In this document: one piece after another, positions 9,881-19,753 of the stretch
How positions within the stretch are numbered: the stretch's first letter is position 1
How the letters are laid out: each line of letters begins with the position of its first letter
NCBI RefSeq assembly: GCF_019320115.1
Contig: NC_089582.1
Coordinates: 116,814,637 to 116,878,636, forward strand
DNA: 64,000 nucleotides
Direction: 5' to 3'
Source: Miscanthus floridulus
Lineage: Eukaryota; Streptophyta; Magnoliopsida; Poales; Poaceae
Made by a program: the position numbers and the translations under genes
Notes under the pieces: generated by a model
What the model was told of the DNA's origin: nothing
Database searches by the model: none
Seen by the model: only the letters and a program-made list of their open reading frames with translations

Positions 9881-11240
9881 GGTGCAAAATATTACCAAAA
9901 AGGTTTTGATCTACTTTCAAAAATAAAATTAAAAAATTATATTGCAAAATTTTCTTCTAAAATTAAGTTCAAATTTGAGTTTCAAAAAGTCTTTAAAAGT
10001 ATTTTAATTTGTTTTAAATATGTTTAAATAAGGGTTTGAATTTACAAAATAGTTTAAAACATATTCCAAAAAATAAAAAATATCTTTAAAATTTGTTAAA
10101 AATGGTTCAAAATAGTATTTTGAAATTCAAAAAATGGGTTGAAAATAGTTTTAGATTGATCATTTAAAATTAAAGTTTAAAAAGGATTTTATAATATATT
10201 TGAGAAACGTTAAATATTTCAAGTGTGTTTAAAATTAAAACTTTTAAAGTTATGTACAAATTTTGAGTTTTCGAACCTAAATAGTTTAAAAATAATCTTG
10301 AGAAGTTGTCCTTTTCCTTTTCTTCTTTCTCTGCGTTTTGACCTGCCTTTTGTTTACGGCCTGAAAGGCCCAGCCCTTGGGTGCTTGCCGGCCCGCAGCG
10401 TCCCGCTCCAGCTCCGTCAGCTGGCTCGCTAAGGACTCCCGCACCAGCTACACGCACCGTTACTCCATTGCAGGCTGGGCCATGGCCCAGTAAGGCCGGC
10501 CGCCAGCACCTCTTCTTCATTGTTTCCCTGACCGAGCGGGCCCACGGTCATCCCCTGTCCCTGTTCTTCTCCATCCCAACCGCAACGCAAGCAGCAGCAG
10601 AGCCGGACTTAGAACTGGACCGCGCCACCGACTTCGACTCGATCCGGCGCAAAACTGCCCGCACCGCCGTACGGACGCCGAGGACAGACTAGACCCGAAG
10701 TCATTACTGTGCGCGGCCAGATCGAACCCCAAGGTTTCTGCACCGAACCGAGCGCTCCGTGCCCTCTGTTTTCGTCCGCGCCGCCGCCCTTGAATCCTGC
10801 CTGCCTCCGCCTCGAGTTCTCGATCCGCTGCCGCCCGTCTGTTCTCAAACAAGCCGCGGGCGCATCCGCAAGAGTGTGAGGAGATTCCCCGCGGCCCGAT
10901 CGCTTCACCGCCACCATCGTTCTTGAGCTCACCGTGAAACGCCGCCGAATTCGCCGTGACCCCACGATGCCATAGGGCCGCGCGGAACGTGTCTCCGTGA
11001 TGTATGGCCGGAGATTGATGTCCCGGCTGAGCATGCCCCGCCGTGTGCTTGAGCTCGGTGAAGACCACCGCCGTCGCTCCGACCTCGCGTTTCAAGCCAC
11101 CTGCGCTGCGCCGTCCTGCACAGCCGCGCGCACACTGTGCCCGCCGTCGCCCGGGCCGCCCAGGCCCTCACGCCCTTGTGCTGTTGGCCACCGCAGCAGT
11201 GCCTTGTCCGCAGGCCATGCGTGATGGGCTGGAGTAGAGG
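9881..11240. other. AT-rich then GC-rich non-coding tract, possibly decayed retrotransposon DNA
   Basis: Positions 9890-10310 are strongly AT-rich (repeated AAATTT/TTTAAAA words). Positions 10340-11230 switch sharply to GC-rich DNA with CGCCGCC words. The same AT-to-GC transition occurs in the large LTRs at 37.9 and 49.0 kb. Open frames on both strands (for example 10517-11095 minus) come from GC bias and show no motifs. No gene is called. Confidence 0.4.
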
Positions 11241-12170
11241 GGAGGGATAGGAACATGCTTTAGCCGTCCAAGTTGTTTCTTTTCCGTTTCTAATAACTCA
11301 GAATCTTGATTAAACTTTAACCTTGCATCCCTTTGACCAATTAGAATCTAACACATCTTTCGCATACATGTTAGTCTTAAGCTTGTATGATCAAGGACAC
11401 ATGATCCTTATAGATGTGACGTTTTTGAGGTTGACCTCAAACACTGCAAGATTGACCTTTAAGTGCAAATTAGCTTGTGGCCAGGGTCTCAAGTCTGATA
11501 CCCGAACTTACGAATAGACAACAGTAAAAAAAACATGGAGTAGCTGCTAGTAGAATGCATCACAAGCAGGTGGTTGCCACCGGCATGCCCTGTAAGGCCA
11601 AGGAGGGAGAAGGAACAGAAAGGGCGTGATTGGCAGCCGATCGAGATAACTGCGACGAGAACCACGCAGCTTCTTCTGACTAGCAGCGGGGAAGCAGAGG
11701 ACCCAAATGCGGTAAACGATGGTGGCATAGGCTGATTGGCTTTGGACGATGCAGAATCGGTGAGCAATGGCTGCAGAAACGGTGAATTGAGATGGAGGTG
11801 GTGATGGGGAATGGTACGGCAGCAGTGTAGACTGCGTAGTGAAGTAGCAGTAAAGAAAGTTATAAGCCAATCCAGGTCTCATACTTAAGTCCTCCACGAT
11901 GTGCAAGGAAAGCTAGAAAAATACGGATGCCACGCTGAAAAAGCGGGCATCATTCTTCCTACTTGAAACCGGAGCTATGTGCATGTATGGGACCCATATA
12001 CATGCTGTCTACTCTCGCTCATGTGACATCAAAACCATCTCTTCTCTCACCGAATCTACCATGTGCTATAATACATTAGTTAGAATAAATCTACAACCAC
12101 ACAATAAATGTCTGCTCCACAATCATAACCTATGCTATATCCATACCCATGAATACGCCCAGAAAATATA
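11241..12170. other. Intergenic DNA, no gene recognised
   Basis: Mixed composition without recognisable coding or repeat structure. The left end of the Helitron-like tract may lie in its last ~150 bp but was not fixed. Confidence 0.4.
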
Positions 12171-12861
12171 ACACCATTAAAACGGATGCACCAGATTATC
12201 TCTTAGTCATTCTCTCTCATTACTCATCAAATCCGACGGTCATGTTTAGTGTGTCTGTCCTCTATCGCCCTCCCGTGCAGGCTCGCGTTGATTTCACTTC
12301 CCTCGATCTTTCCTCAAATCATACGATGCGCCGCCTACAATCAGCATTTTCAGCAATCAGCACAACCTCAGCGGTGGGATGGCGCCGCTCGATGGGGCGC
12401 CGCTGGCTGGCGAGGCGCGGAGCCGGATGGGGCCGCCGTCGCCTGGGGCGGCAGGGCAGGCTGCACGCTGGTGCCGCGGCTCCCTCCCTCACAAGCAACG
12501 TGCCACGCTGGCATCAGCGTCAATTTTTCCTCCGGCCTTCGCTCGGCCTTAGACCTCACCTCGAGGATGCCACTGGCTATGGCGCTCCCGGATCGATCTT
12601 TTTCTTCCCCACGCCTATCCTCCCTAGTGGCTAGCGCCACCCCTCTCTTCACATGGCGTGACCACCAAGCTCCCTCCGATCTGGTGCCGACGAGATCCGC
12701 TGCCGCAAGGTTTTCTGCCTCTTCACGGTTATCCTCCCTAGTGGATAGGAACATTAGTGAAGTTCTTCTTCTCTGTTGTTACTGACTGCTGCTTGTTTTT
12801 ACTCTGAACTTTCAGTGAACCGAGTGCCTATACCTTTTCGCGTTTGTTGTCATTCACTCCA

Positions 12862-12963
12862 GATTACATGGTTGAGAAGGTAGGTATTGATGAGAGCAAA
12901 ATCGAAAACCTGGGCAACCTGCTGTACTAGAACTACGGTAACACCATGGCTGGCTTCATTAGG
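12862..12963 (+). pseudogene. Captured exon of a HAD-like pyrimidine 5'-nucleotidase gene
   Basis: This 102-bp exon is preceded by an acceptor-like CACTCCAG and followed by a donor GTACGT. Its reading frame contains DYMVEKVGIDESKIENLG, then NLLY, then a TAG stop at 12928-12930, then NYGNTMAGF. This corresponds to the conserved 'EKLGI...LLYKNYGTTMAG' block near the N-terminus of plant SDT1-like HAD proteins, usually annotated as pyrimidine 5'-nucleotidases. The stop replaces the Lys codon (AAG to TAG). Flanking exons of the gene were not found nearby. The splice-site-bounded fragment fits capture of genomic DNA by a Helitron rather than a processed copy. Confidence 0.65.
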
Positions 12964-13486
12964 GTACGTATATTGCAGCTTCTCGAATTGTTTGATTTTT
13001 CTCTTAGTAATCAGTGAACTAAAAAGGCCCTATCTTTTTCCCCATTCCTTTGGATCTCCCAAGCATGTGTGCTTTTACAACATTGGGTTTTATTTGTTGC
13101 CCTGCTGAAGAATGGGATAATAATTAGGTAAGATTTGTAAATGTTGACATTGCTGCTGCTTCCATGCTTCCTATTAATTCGTAAGATTGGTGAATGAAAA
13201 TATACAAAAAATAGCATATTTTTAGTATATAAGAATCCATGGTATAGAGAAAATCCAAGAATTGCTGCTAAGGTTTTTGAGCAATATATACCGTGCTCTG
13301 GTTTGGTTGTCCATGCCATTTTGAAACTTGCAATTATGCCGAAAATTCCTAGGAATTAATTTGGAAATACTAATATTTACATGAGTAATACTGACCACGA
13401 TTATGGATTTCAATTACATTATTTTTGTAGTGTTCTGCTTGCTGGACAAGTTCATTTTGTAGCTAGCTCTATATGTTCTGCCTGCT

Positions 13487-13509
13487 ATTTATTTATTTAT
13501 TTATTTATT
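13487..13509. repeat. (ATTT)n microsatellite
   Basis: About six tandem ATTT units. Confidence 0.9.
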
Positions 13510-14453
13510 CTTATTCGGTTAAAATTTTCAGAAGTCACTCATGATGGCATTCAAGAAAAAGAAAATAGGAGCTTCTAATTAGTTCCATACACGGGAAAAT
13601 TCACCGCTACGGCTATAACTAGATTTTTGTTGATCACTCTTGGGCTGCTGTTAGTCTCGGCATCAACATAGGCATACACCCAATCTGGGCAAGAGAGGAG
13701 ACCTGCACATGTTGGTGCCCAAGAATTTTTCTGGTGTTGCAAAATCTTTAGAAGGTGTGATCATCTAAGAAGTGCATATCTGAGCTCCATAATTTGTTCT
13801 CATATACATCAAATCCAATTATATTCTCCAATATAGCTCGCGCTTGGTTTTCTTGGTTCTTGCCGTAATGATCAATTGATTATCCAAGGACCAGATTAGT
13901 TCCCATGGTTACAGCTTTGGCTTGATTGATTCATATGACAGGCCTACATTAGAATCTTGAGACAAGTGGGATGAAGGTGATGCAACTGGTGCAGGAGCTT
14001 GTTCATGCTGACACTAGCAGCAGCAGGTACAGCTAAGCTCTTCGATCACCAACGGATGCTTTCATGCTCAGGTTCATTGCTCATCGAGGCTTACCATTGT
14101 TGAATTCTACAGAGCGTGTCCTCCATTGGAGAGTAGATTTATCATGACCTGATTGGTAGGGGATTGGATGATTTAGATGTTTCTTTTAGTAATTTCTTAT
14201 GTGCTTCTATCTTAACCACATATTTTTTCTTAAACAAACTATATATCTTGGAGGCATAGATTAAGTTAATCCTTGTTGTATTCAATAAGATAAGTTTGAT
14301 CCTTTTTGGATTAAATAATATAATAACCCTATAAGTTTGTATCGCTCATTTTTATGTGAATCTTCAATCTATTTTATTATTTTATACCATGTTTGGTTCT
14401 TACTTTGCATCATCTAAAATGCTACCGTGGCGTTAGAACGGGCAATATACTAG

Positions 14454-15610
14454 TACAAGAAAATATTCTTCTTTAATTGCCACACACCGGAGCTTCATCT
14501 TGCGCCGCTCCAGAATCTTGAGAATTTGTCATCGGTAGGCCGCAATGTAGGAAGGGATGCCTAAAGCAAAAAGACGGGGTTTTGGGCATTACTCTGGGAG
14601 TACAGTGTGGAAGGCCTTAGCGGACATGGCCTTTGGAGTCAAGGGGGCTACCTTAGGGTTGGCGTTGGTCATGTACATAGCATGCATGGTAATAGAGAGA
14701 TTTTTTTCTAAGGTAGAAATGTAGCCTTACCATAACGGTCTAGGTGGTGGTGTGCTAAAATAGAGTTGCCGCACTAACCTTGCCACGACAAACTTTCCTA
14801 GAGTGCCGTGGCAAACTTTTCTCGTGAAATATGTGTTAATGGATCGGTCTAGAGTGACATACCTTGCTATGGTAATACACGTGATACGATGGAGTGAGTT
14901 CGTCACACCATGTGATCTGGCGCAGCCAAAATAGTTAGAAATAAAAATAAAATTGGAATACAACTATTTTAAAATATAATTTAAAAATCTAAATAGAAAA
15001 AAAAATCGGTAAAATGACCTTGGTTGCCCCTATTTGACGCATGTAGTTGCATTTGCCAAGGGACGTGCAGCATGCACATTGCAAGGGGGGTTAGAATGAT
15101 AATGTTTTGGGGACATAATTTTGAATGGTAGAGTGACCTTTTCTTAGGGATGGATAAAGTATCGTATTATACTAGTACGTGTTAACTGTTAAAACAGCCC
15201 ACCATATTTGGTATGGTACCCAACGTCCTTCGTTCCGACCGTCCACGTTGGCGTGATTCAGCCCTTGATGTGCACAGCTTGTAGTTGTAGAGGATGCCTC
15301 GTCATCAAGTACATAATAAGTACTCCAGCGAAGCTACACGACGTATAGTGTCTTCCTATCTGGCTGCCAATGTGCAATTTATTTCGGTTGATATACTGTA
15401 TCCATCCACCTGAGATTCGTCTTTTCCTTTCTAGGTGGCAGAGGACATGTTTCATACTATGACAGTTATTGGTTATTCGCCCGGTTAACCCCAAGCCGGC
15501 GACGCGAACTAGACCACACCCGGCCTTATGGTGTTTGGATGTCCGTCTAGAGGTACATGTTAGCTAATTCCAGCAAGATCCTTCTAGTCTAAAACCTGAC
15601 CTGTCAAAAT
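14454..15610. other. Intergenic DNA, no gene recognised
   Basis: Mixed DNA. The 14.75-14.92 kb part has repeated TTGCCACG/CCATGGCA-type words suggestive of old repeat DNA. No coding region, LTR ends or inverted repeats were resolved. Confidence 0.4.
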
Positions 15611-15850
15611 TTATTAGGGTGTAAAAACATGTGTTCTAAACTCTAAATAGTGTAGCCACCAAACTGGCCATGAAAACCAAACACGATCCAATGGGGTTGG
15701 ATTAAACTTAGCCAAGCAATCAAACAAACCCACAAAAACTAATCTAGAATGGTACATACTAATAAATCGTAGCCGAAAAATTAGGTAGCCAACCAACCAC
15801 TACATATGTGCATATGTTTTCCCTTCTTTCAGTCACTGCAACTTAGTGTT
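15611..15850. repeat. 240-bp direct repeat, copy A
   Basis: Begins TTATTAGGGTGTAAAAACAT and ends CTGCAACTTAGTGTT. It is repeated at the same length at 15986-16225 with a small number of substitutions. The two copies are 135 bp apart. It contains no coding sequence. Confidence 0.9.
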
Positions 15851-15890
15851 GTTCATGCCCTCTAGAAGCATCACTGAATCCTTAGGCTCT

Positions 15891-15985
15891 GTTTGGATCC
15901 ATCTAGCTAATATCTTAGCTAGTTAGATGCTAATAGTTAGCTAGAGTGGGTCCAAATGGATCTAGCTAATAAGTCTGCTAACTAT
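15891..15985. repeat. MITE-like fragment between the two 240-bp repeats
   Basis: Begins GGCTCTGTTTGGATCCATCT and contains AGTGGGTCCAAATGGATC, an inverted match to the beginning. It is rich in TAGCTA words. Related TAGCTA-rich sequence resumes after copy B (16226-16500), so copy B may have inserted into this element. Confidence 0.45.
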
Positions 15986-16225
15986 TTATTAGGGTGTAAA
16001 AACATGTGTTCTAAACTCTAAATAGTGTAGCCACCAAACTGGCCATGAAAACCAAACACGATCCAATGGGGTTGAACTAAACTTAGCTAAGCAACCAAAC
16101 AAACCCACAAAGACTGATCTAGGATGGTACATACTAATAAATCCTAGCCGGAAAATTAGGTAGCGAACCAACCACTATATATGTGCATATGTTTTCCCTT
16201 CTTTCGGTCACTGCAACTTAGTGTT
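15986..16225. repeat. 240-bp direct repeat, copy B
   Basis: Same length and nearly the same sequence as 15611-15850. It lies about 350 bp upstream of the bHLH TATA box. Confidence 0.9.
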
Positions 16226-16575
16226 TGCCCTTTCATCTCAACACATAGCTGACAAGTTGCTAACAATTTTTCCCATAGCTATCCCAACACATCTAATGCT
16301 AGCTAATAGATTGCGAAAATACATGTTTGCCCTTTCATCTCTCTCTATCTACGTGCCCTACAATAATAAATAGAAAAGAAAAGGTATTTTATAAACCAAA
16401 CAATAAATGCATCCACGTTTTAGTCAACGGATCCAAATAGCATCCTACTAATAGGTATATAATATTAGCGACCAACTATTAGTCAGCTAACTATAGCTGT
16501 ATAAGCAGATCCGAACAATGCTTAGATGCTTGACATTGGCATCTTTGTGAATTGTGAAAGCTGAGCTTGAGCGCC
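16226..16575. other. Upstream region of the bHLH gene, repeat-derived
   Basis: TAGCTA/CTAATA-rich DNA with ATCCAAATAGCATCC and CAGATCCGAACAATGC, which look like inverted partners of the GTTTGGATCC end at 15891. The proximal promoter of the bHLH gene therefore seems to be built largely of MITE-type DNA. No specific operator was identified. Confidence 0.4.
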
Positions 16576-16587
16576 AATATAAATAAA
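16576..16587 (+). promoter_or_regulatory. TATA box of the bHLH gene
   Basis: AATATAAATAAA lies about 120 bp before the ATG at 16704. Transcription would start near 16610. Confidence 0.55.
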
Positions 16588-16609
16588 ACCTCATCCTCAG
16601 GAAGTCATC

Positions 16610-16663
16610 ATGGTCGTTATTTGCCACCTTCAGGCTTCGGCTGTGTTGCGGCTGTACGTGTGA
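16610..16663 (+). other. Possible upstream ORF in the bHLH leader
   Basis: An ATG in fair context (ATCATGG) opens a 17-codon frame that ends with TGA before the main ATG. Because the predicted transcription start is close to this ATG, it may not be in the mRNA. If it is, it would be expected to lower translation of the main frame. Confidence 0.3.
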
Positions 16664-16703
16664 GGAGCTAGCGTAGCGAGTAGCGACGACGCTGTAAGCT
16701 GCC

Positions 16704-17533
16704 ATGGATAAGCTTATTTCCCCGTCCTCCCCCTACCCGCCTCGTTCTCCTTTTCCGAGCCGTCATGCACGATTCTCGAACTACCTTCCTACGAAGTCCC
16801 GGAGCAGTGGCTGCTCGCTGATGATGTCCTTGTGGGCAAGAACGAGAACGATGATATTGGCGCCTGCCTGTGGGAGATGCCGGCGGACGGCGGCGTGCTC
16901 TCCCCTGACTCTGAGCTCGCCAAGCTGCTCCCGAGCCTCTCAGCGCCGGCTCCGCAACGCCCGGCGAAGCGGCGGGGCCGGAAGCCAGGGCCGCGCCCGG
17001 GCGCCGGGGCAGCCGCCGGCCACGTGGAGTCCGAGCGGCAGCGCCGCGAGAAGCTGAACCGCCGGTTCTGCGACCTCCGCGCCGCCGTGCCCACCGTGTC
17101 GGGCATGGTCAAGGCCTCCCTCCTCGCGGACGCCGCGCGGTACATTGCCGAACTCCGCGCCCGCGTGGCGCAGCTAGAGTCCGAGGCCAGGCACGCCGCC
17201 GTGGCGAGGTGGGAGCGTAGCGCCGATGGCGACGGCGACGGCGACCAAGGCGCGGGCGTCGTCGACGGTGAGCTGTACGTGCGGGAGGTGGGCCGGGACA
17301 TGGCCGTGGTGCGCGTGACGAGCGGCGCGCGCCACGCACCCGCGCTGCTGATGGGTGCGCTCCCGTCGCTGGAGCTGCAGGTACAGCACGCGTGCGTGAG
17401 CCGCGTGCACGGCGTGACCACGCAGGATGTTGTCGTCGACGTGCCCCCGGGGGCTACCGCGCTCCAGGACGACGAAGGTCTGCGCATGGCGCTGCTCCAG
17501 AGTATACTCCAGAGGCTGCAGGCCAGCGACTAG
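16704..17533 (+). CDS. bHLH transcription factor (MYC/bHLH13-14-like, short form), 5' end frameshifted
   Basis: Intronless gene. The open frame before 17533 holds a Pro/Ser-rich N-terminus, a basic KRRGRKPGPRPG stretch, and a bHLH domain (about 17023-17190) with the H-E-R E-box-reading residues (HVESERQRREKLN) and helix 2 KASLLADAARYIAEL. It ends in an ACT-like dimerisation region (GELYVREVGRDMAVVRV through VTTQDVVVDVP). It lacks the N-terminal bHLH-MYC_N domain of full MYC2. The expected start MDKLISPSSPYPP (ATG 16704) is in a different frame from SFSFSEPSCTILELPSYEVP and PEQWLLADD, so one base seems to be missing near 16740. In the downstream frame the first ATG is 16877, giving 218 residues that still hold the whole bHLH domain. 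Two family-conserved loop residues differ: SGMVKASLL where SRMDKASLL is usual. It could be a pseudogene, an N-truncated functional gene, or a sequencing error. Confidence 0.75.
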
Positions 17534-17735
17534 CCTCGTTCAAACGACGAAGTATTGTGATTTCTACCGTGCACAAGCGTATAATAACCTCCAGACTTGC
17601 TCGTAGATTAATTCTACTGATAATGTTATTGACATTGGGACGTATGGGATCGAGGTATATGCCATGGATAAATCTGAAGCACAGGACAGGACAGGAGCAT
17701 GGCATGAGGCACCCTGCACTTTCTCTTCGCTATAG
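17534..17735 (+). other. 3' flank of the bHLH gene
   Basis: About 200 bp between the bHLH stop and the target-site duplication of the Pack-MULE. It probably contains the bHLH 3' UTR. No clear AATAAA was seen, so the bHLH transcript could run into the transposon's inverted repeat. Confidence 0.4.
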
Positions 17736-17744
17736 TAAAGATGA
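17736..17744. repeat. 9-bp target-site duplication of Pack-MULE, left
   Basis: TAAAGATGA here is repeated identically at 19754-19762. Nine bases is the signature length of Mutator-like elements. Confidence 0.9.
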
Positions 17745-17970
17745 GAGGCTTTTATCTGTGTACCCTTAAAAAAGATGCCACACTCCTGCGTACCCTTCAA
17801 AAGTTGGTCGTCACCTACATGCCCTCGCTCGAACTTTTCTTTTCCCTCACGCCATTCCATCGGCATTTGCTCCTAACGGTGGGTAACGGCTCTGGAGAAT
17901 GACTCAGTTGCCCTTGGGCTTGTATGGGCATCTGAACTTTTTCGTTTCCCCTGTGCCATTGCCAGGCCAA
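17745..17970 (+). repeat. Pack-MULE terminal inverted repeat, left arm
   Basis: Pairs with 19528-19753 in inverted orientation, for example CTCCTAACGGTGGGTAACGG in this arm and its reverse complement in the other. Confidence 0.9.
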
Positions 17971-18016
17971 TTAATCCAATGCGTGTAACCGTGTACGTAG
18001 TATGTTGCAACTGCTC

Positions 18017-18024
18017 TATATAAA
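18017..18024 (+). promoter_or_regulatory. Captured TATA box of the WSD fragment
   Basis: TATATAAA lies about 117 bp upstream of the WSD ATG, inside the transposon and inward of the left inverted repeat. The promoter region appears to have been acquired together with the coding part. Confidence 0.55.
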
Positions 18025-18140
18025 CAAGATCGCCGATCTCAGCTGCTCTCCACGCACACACACTGCACGCACACCCGAGTACACTAACATACAGCTAGCT
18101 TATTGCGTTTGGTGCAATAGCCGGCCGGCCGCCGGCCCTC

Positions 18141-19527
18141 ATGGCTCCGCCGCCGCCGCCGCTTTCGATAGACACTTTGTGCGGAGCTGCGGCAAGCGGC
18201 CAGGCGGCGGAGGAGCCTCTGAGCCCTACAGCACGCATGTTCCACGATTTCTACATCGTCGCTGTCCTCGGCCTCGGCAAGCCCATCGACTTGGAACCTG
18301 CCCGCGCCGGCGTCGGGGCCACCCTCGCGCGCCACCCCCGCTTCTGCAGCATCCGAGTATATACGTTTTTCTTCCTTTTTTTTCTTTTGCAATATACAAG
18401 TTGGTGTTACTTTAGAATTAGAACTAATACTTGCATGCACGTTGGAGCATGCAGGTGATGGACGGGGCAGAGCCGCGGTGGGTCCGCACGACGGTGAACC
18501 TGGACGACCACATCATCGTCCCGGACCTGGACCGCGCCGCCATCACGGCCGACCCCGACAAGGCGCTGGAGGACTACGTGGCGTCGCTGTCGACGCTCCC
18601 CATGGACCAGTCGCGGCCGCTGTGGGAGGTCCACGTGCTGGAATTCCCGACCTCCGAGGCGGCGTGCGCCGTGGCGCTCCGCATCCACCACGCGCTCGGC
18701 GACGGCACGTCGCTGGTGTCGCTCCTCCTGGCGTGCACGCGGAGCGCTGCCGACCCCAGGGCCCTGCCGGCCATGCCATCCGCGCAGCCGCCGCCTCCTC
18801 CCAGTGCGCGGCGCAAGCAGGGCCGGCGCGTCTACGGCGCCCCGCCGCGGCCCGCGTGGTCGGCGGGCGCCCTGGCGGCTGGCGCTCGCCGCGTGGGTCC
18901 TGGCGTGCGCCGTGCTCGCGTGGAACACCGTGGTGGACGTGGCGCGCTTCGTCGCCATGGCGCTGCAGCTGGTGCGCGACCCGCCCACCGTGTTCGCGGG
19001 CGTCGAGTTCAGGCGCAAGCGGTTCGTCATGCGCACCCTCAGCCTCGACGACGTCAAGCTCGTCAAGCAGGCTCTCGGCTGTGTGAGTAGTCGTCGTAAC
19101 ACACCATGCATGCGCATTTTTATTCTTCTACCGTTCTACGTACTGCTAGCTGTATAGACACGACGTGCATGCATGCATGTTGTTTTGACATAATCTGTTT
19201 GTTTCCATGCCTGCCTGCCTGCCTATGCCTTGACATCGACGCACTGCACAGACGGTAAATGACGTGCTAGTGGGGGTGACGTCTGCTGCTCTGTCACGGT
19301 ATCACTTCCGGAAGCTAGGGCCTGTTCGGCAGGACTGAAAAATAATGTTTCGACTGATTGTTGTGAAAGAAAAATACTGTTCTGGCAGGACGTGAATATC
19401 GATTTTGTGAGGTGGCTGGCCAGCCGGCAATCAGCCAGCCAGCCAGCCGAACACGGCCTAGGTGATGAGCAAGACACAAGCAGAAGCACATGCTTTAGAT
19501 CGGTCCTTTTTGTCAAAGCCAAACCCA
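18141..19527 (+). pseudogene. Captured WSD-type wax ester synthase/diacylglycerol acyltransferase gene, 5' part
   Basis: WSD proteins join fatty acyl-CoA to alcohols or diacylglycerol at the ER. Exon 1 (18141-18356) encodes 72 codons through HPRFCSIR, donor GTATAT. Exon 2 (18455-19082, acceptor GCATGCAG, donor GTGAGT) carries WVRTTVNLDDHIIVPDLD, PLWEVHVLEF and the active-site motif HHALGDG (18686-18706). A hydrophobic stretch AAWVLACAVLAWNTVVDVA and VMRTLSLDDVKLVKQALGC follow. Exon 3 (from 19252, acceptor GCACTGCACAG) has TVNDVLVGVTSAALSRYHF. After the MITE (19319-19458) it resumes with STCFRSVLFVKAKP. The coding part stops where the right inverted repeat begins, so the C-terminal half of the ~500-residue family protein is missing. 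A frameshift lies at about 18870-18878. With truncation, frameshift and insertion it cannot make a full enzyme. Confidence 0.85.
19319..19458. mobile_element. MITE inserted in exon 3 of the captured WSD gene (GGCC-TGTTCG family, copy 4)
   Basis: A 140-bp element starting GGCCTGTTCGGC and ending GCCGAACACGGCC, flanked by TAG on both sides (19316-19318 and 19459-19461). Removing it together with one TAG restores an in-frame ...FRKLGDEQD... exon, which confirms the borders. The internal core GTTGTGAAAGAAAAATACTG matches the other family members. It is too small to encode a transposase. Confidence 0.85.
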
Positions 19528-19753
19528 ATTGGTCTGGCAATGGCATAGGGGAAACGAAAAAGTTCAGACGCCCATACAAGCCCAAGGGCAACTGAGTCAT
19601 TCTCCAGAGCCGTTACCCACCGTTAGGAGCAAATGCCGACGGAATGGCGTGAGGGAAAAAAAAGTTCAAGCGAGGGCATGTAGGTGACAACCAACTTTTG
19701 AGAGGTACGCAGGAGTATGGCATCTTTTTTAAGGGTAAACAGGTAAAAGCCCC
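19528..19753 (-). repeat. Pack-MULE terminal inverted repeat, right arm
   Basis: Inverted partner of 17745-17970. It ends ...GGTAAAAGCCCC directly before the right target-site duplication. Confidence 0.9.

Larger units (their letters stand above)
12171..14453 (+). mobile_element. Helitron-like element, non-autonomous, carrying a host exon
   Basis: The 3' end reads CGTGGCGTTAGAACGGGC followed by AATATACTAG and then T. This fits the CTAG|T terminus of Helitrons and the '(GTTGCAACGC)ACGGGC' motif common at grass Helitron ends. Near the left side, AATCCGACGGTCATG and a GTGCAGGCTCGCG stretch (12228-12286) resemble grass Helitron 5' regions. The exact TC start was not found, so the left coordinate is provisional. 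Inside are a GC-rich patch (12365-12680) of unknown origin and an exon from a HAD-type nucleotidase gene. No Rep/helicase frame is present. Confidence 0.45.
17745..19753 (+). mobile_element. Pack-MULE (Mutator-like transposon) carrying a WSD gene fragment
   Basis: A 2,009-bp element with long terminal inverted repeats (about 17745-17970 and 19528-19753). By eye the arms differ at about 13 positions in ~220. The outer ends read G(A/G)GGCTTTTA. A perfect 9-bp duplication TAAAGATGA flanks it. No MURA transposase frame is present, so it is non-autonomous. Its interior is a genomic piece of a wax ester synthase/diacylglycerol acyltransferase gene with TATA box, leader, three exons and two introns. 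That is DNA-level capture as described for rice Pack-MULEs. It sits 211 bp after the bHLH stop codon, in the same orientation. A MITE has inserted into its third exon. Confidence 0.9.

Noticed and set aside
10517..11095. Open frames of 141-192 codons in the GC-rich tract
   Set aside because: Frames are open on several phases at once and Arg/Ala-biased, a composition effect. No family motif, promoter or splice structure was seen.
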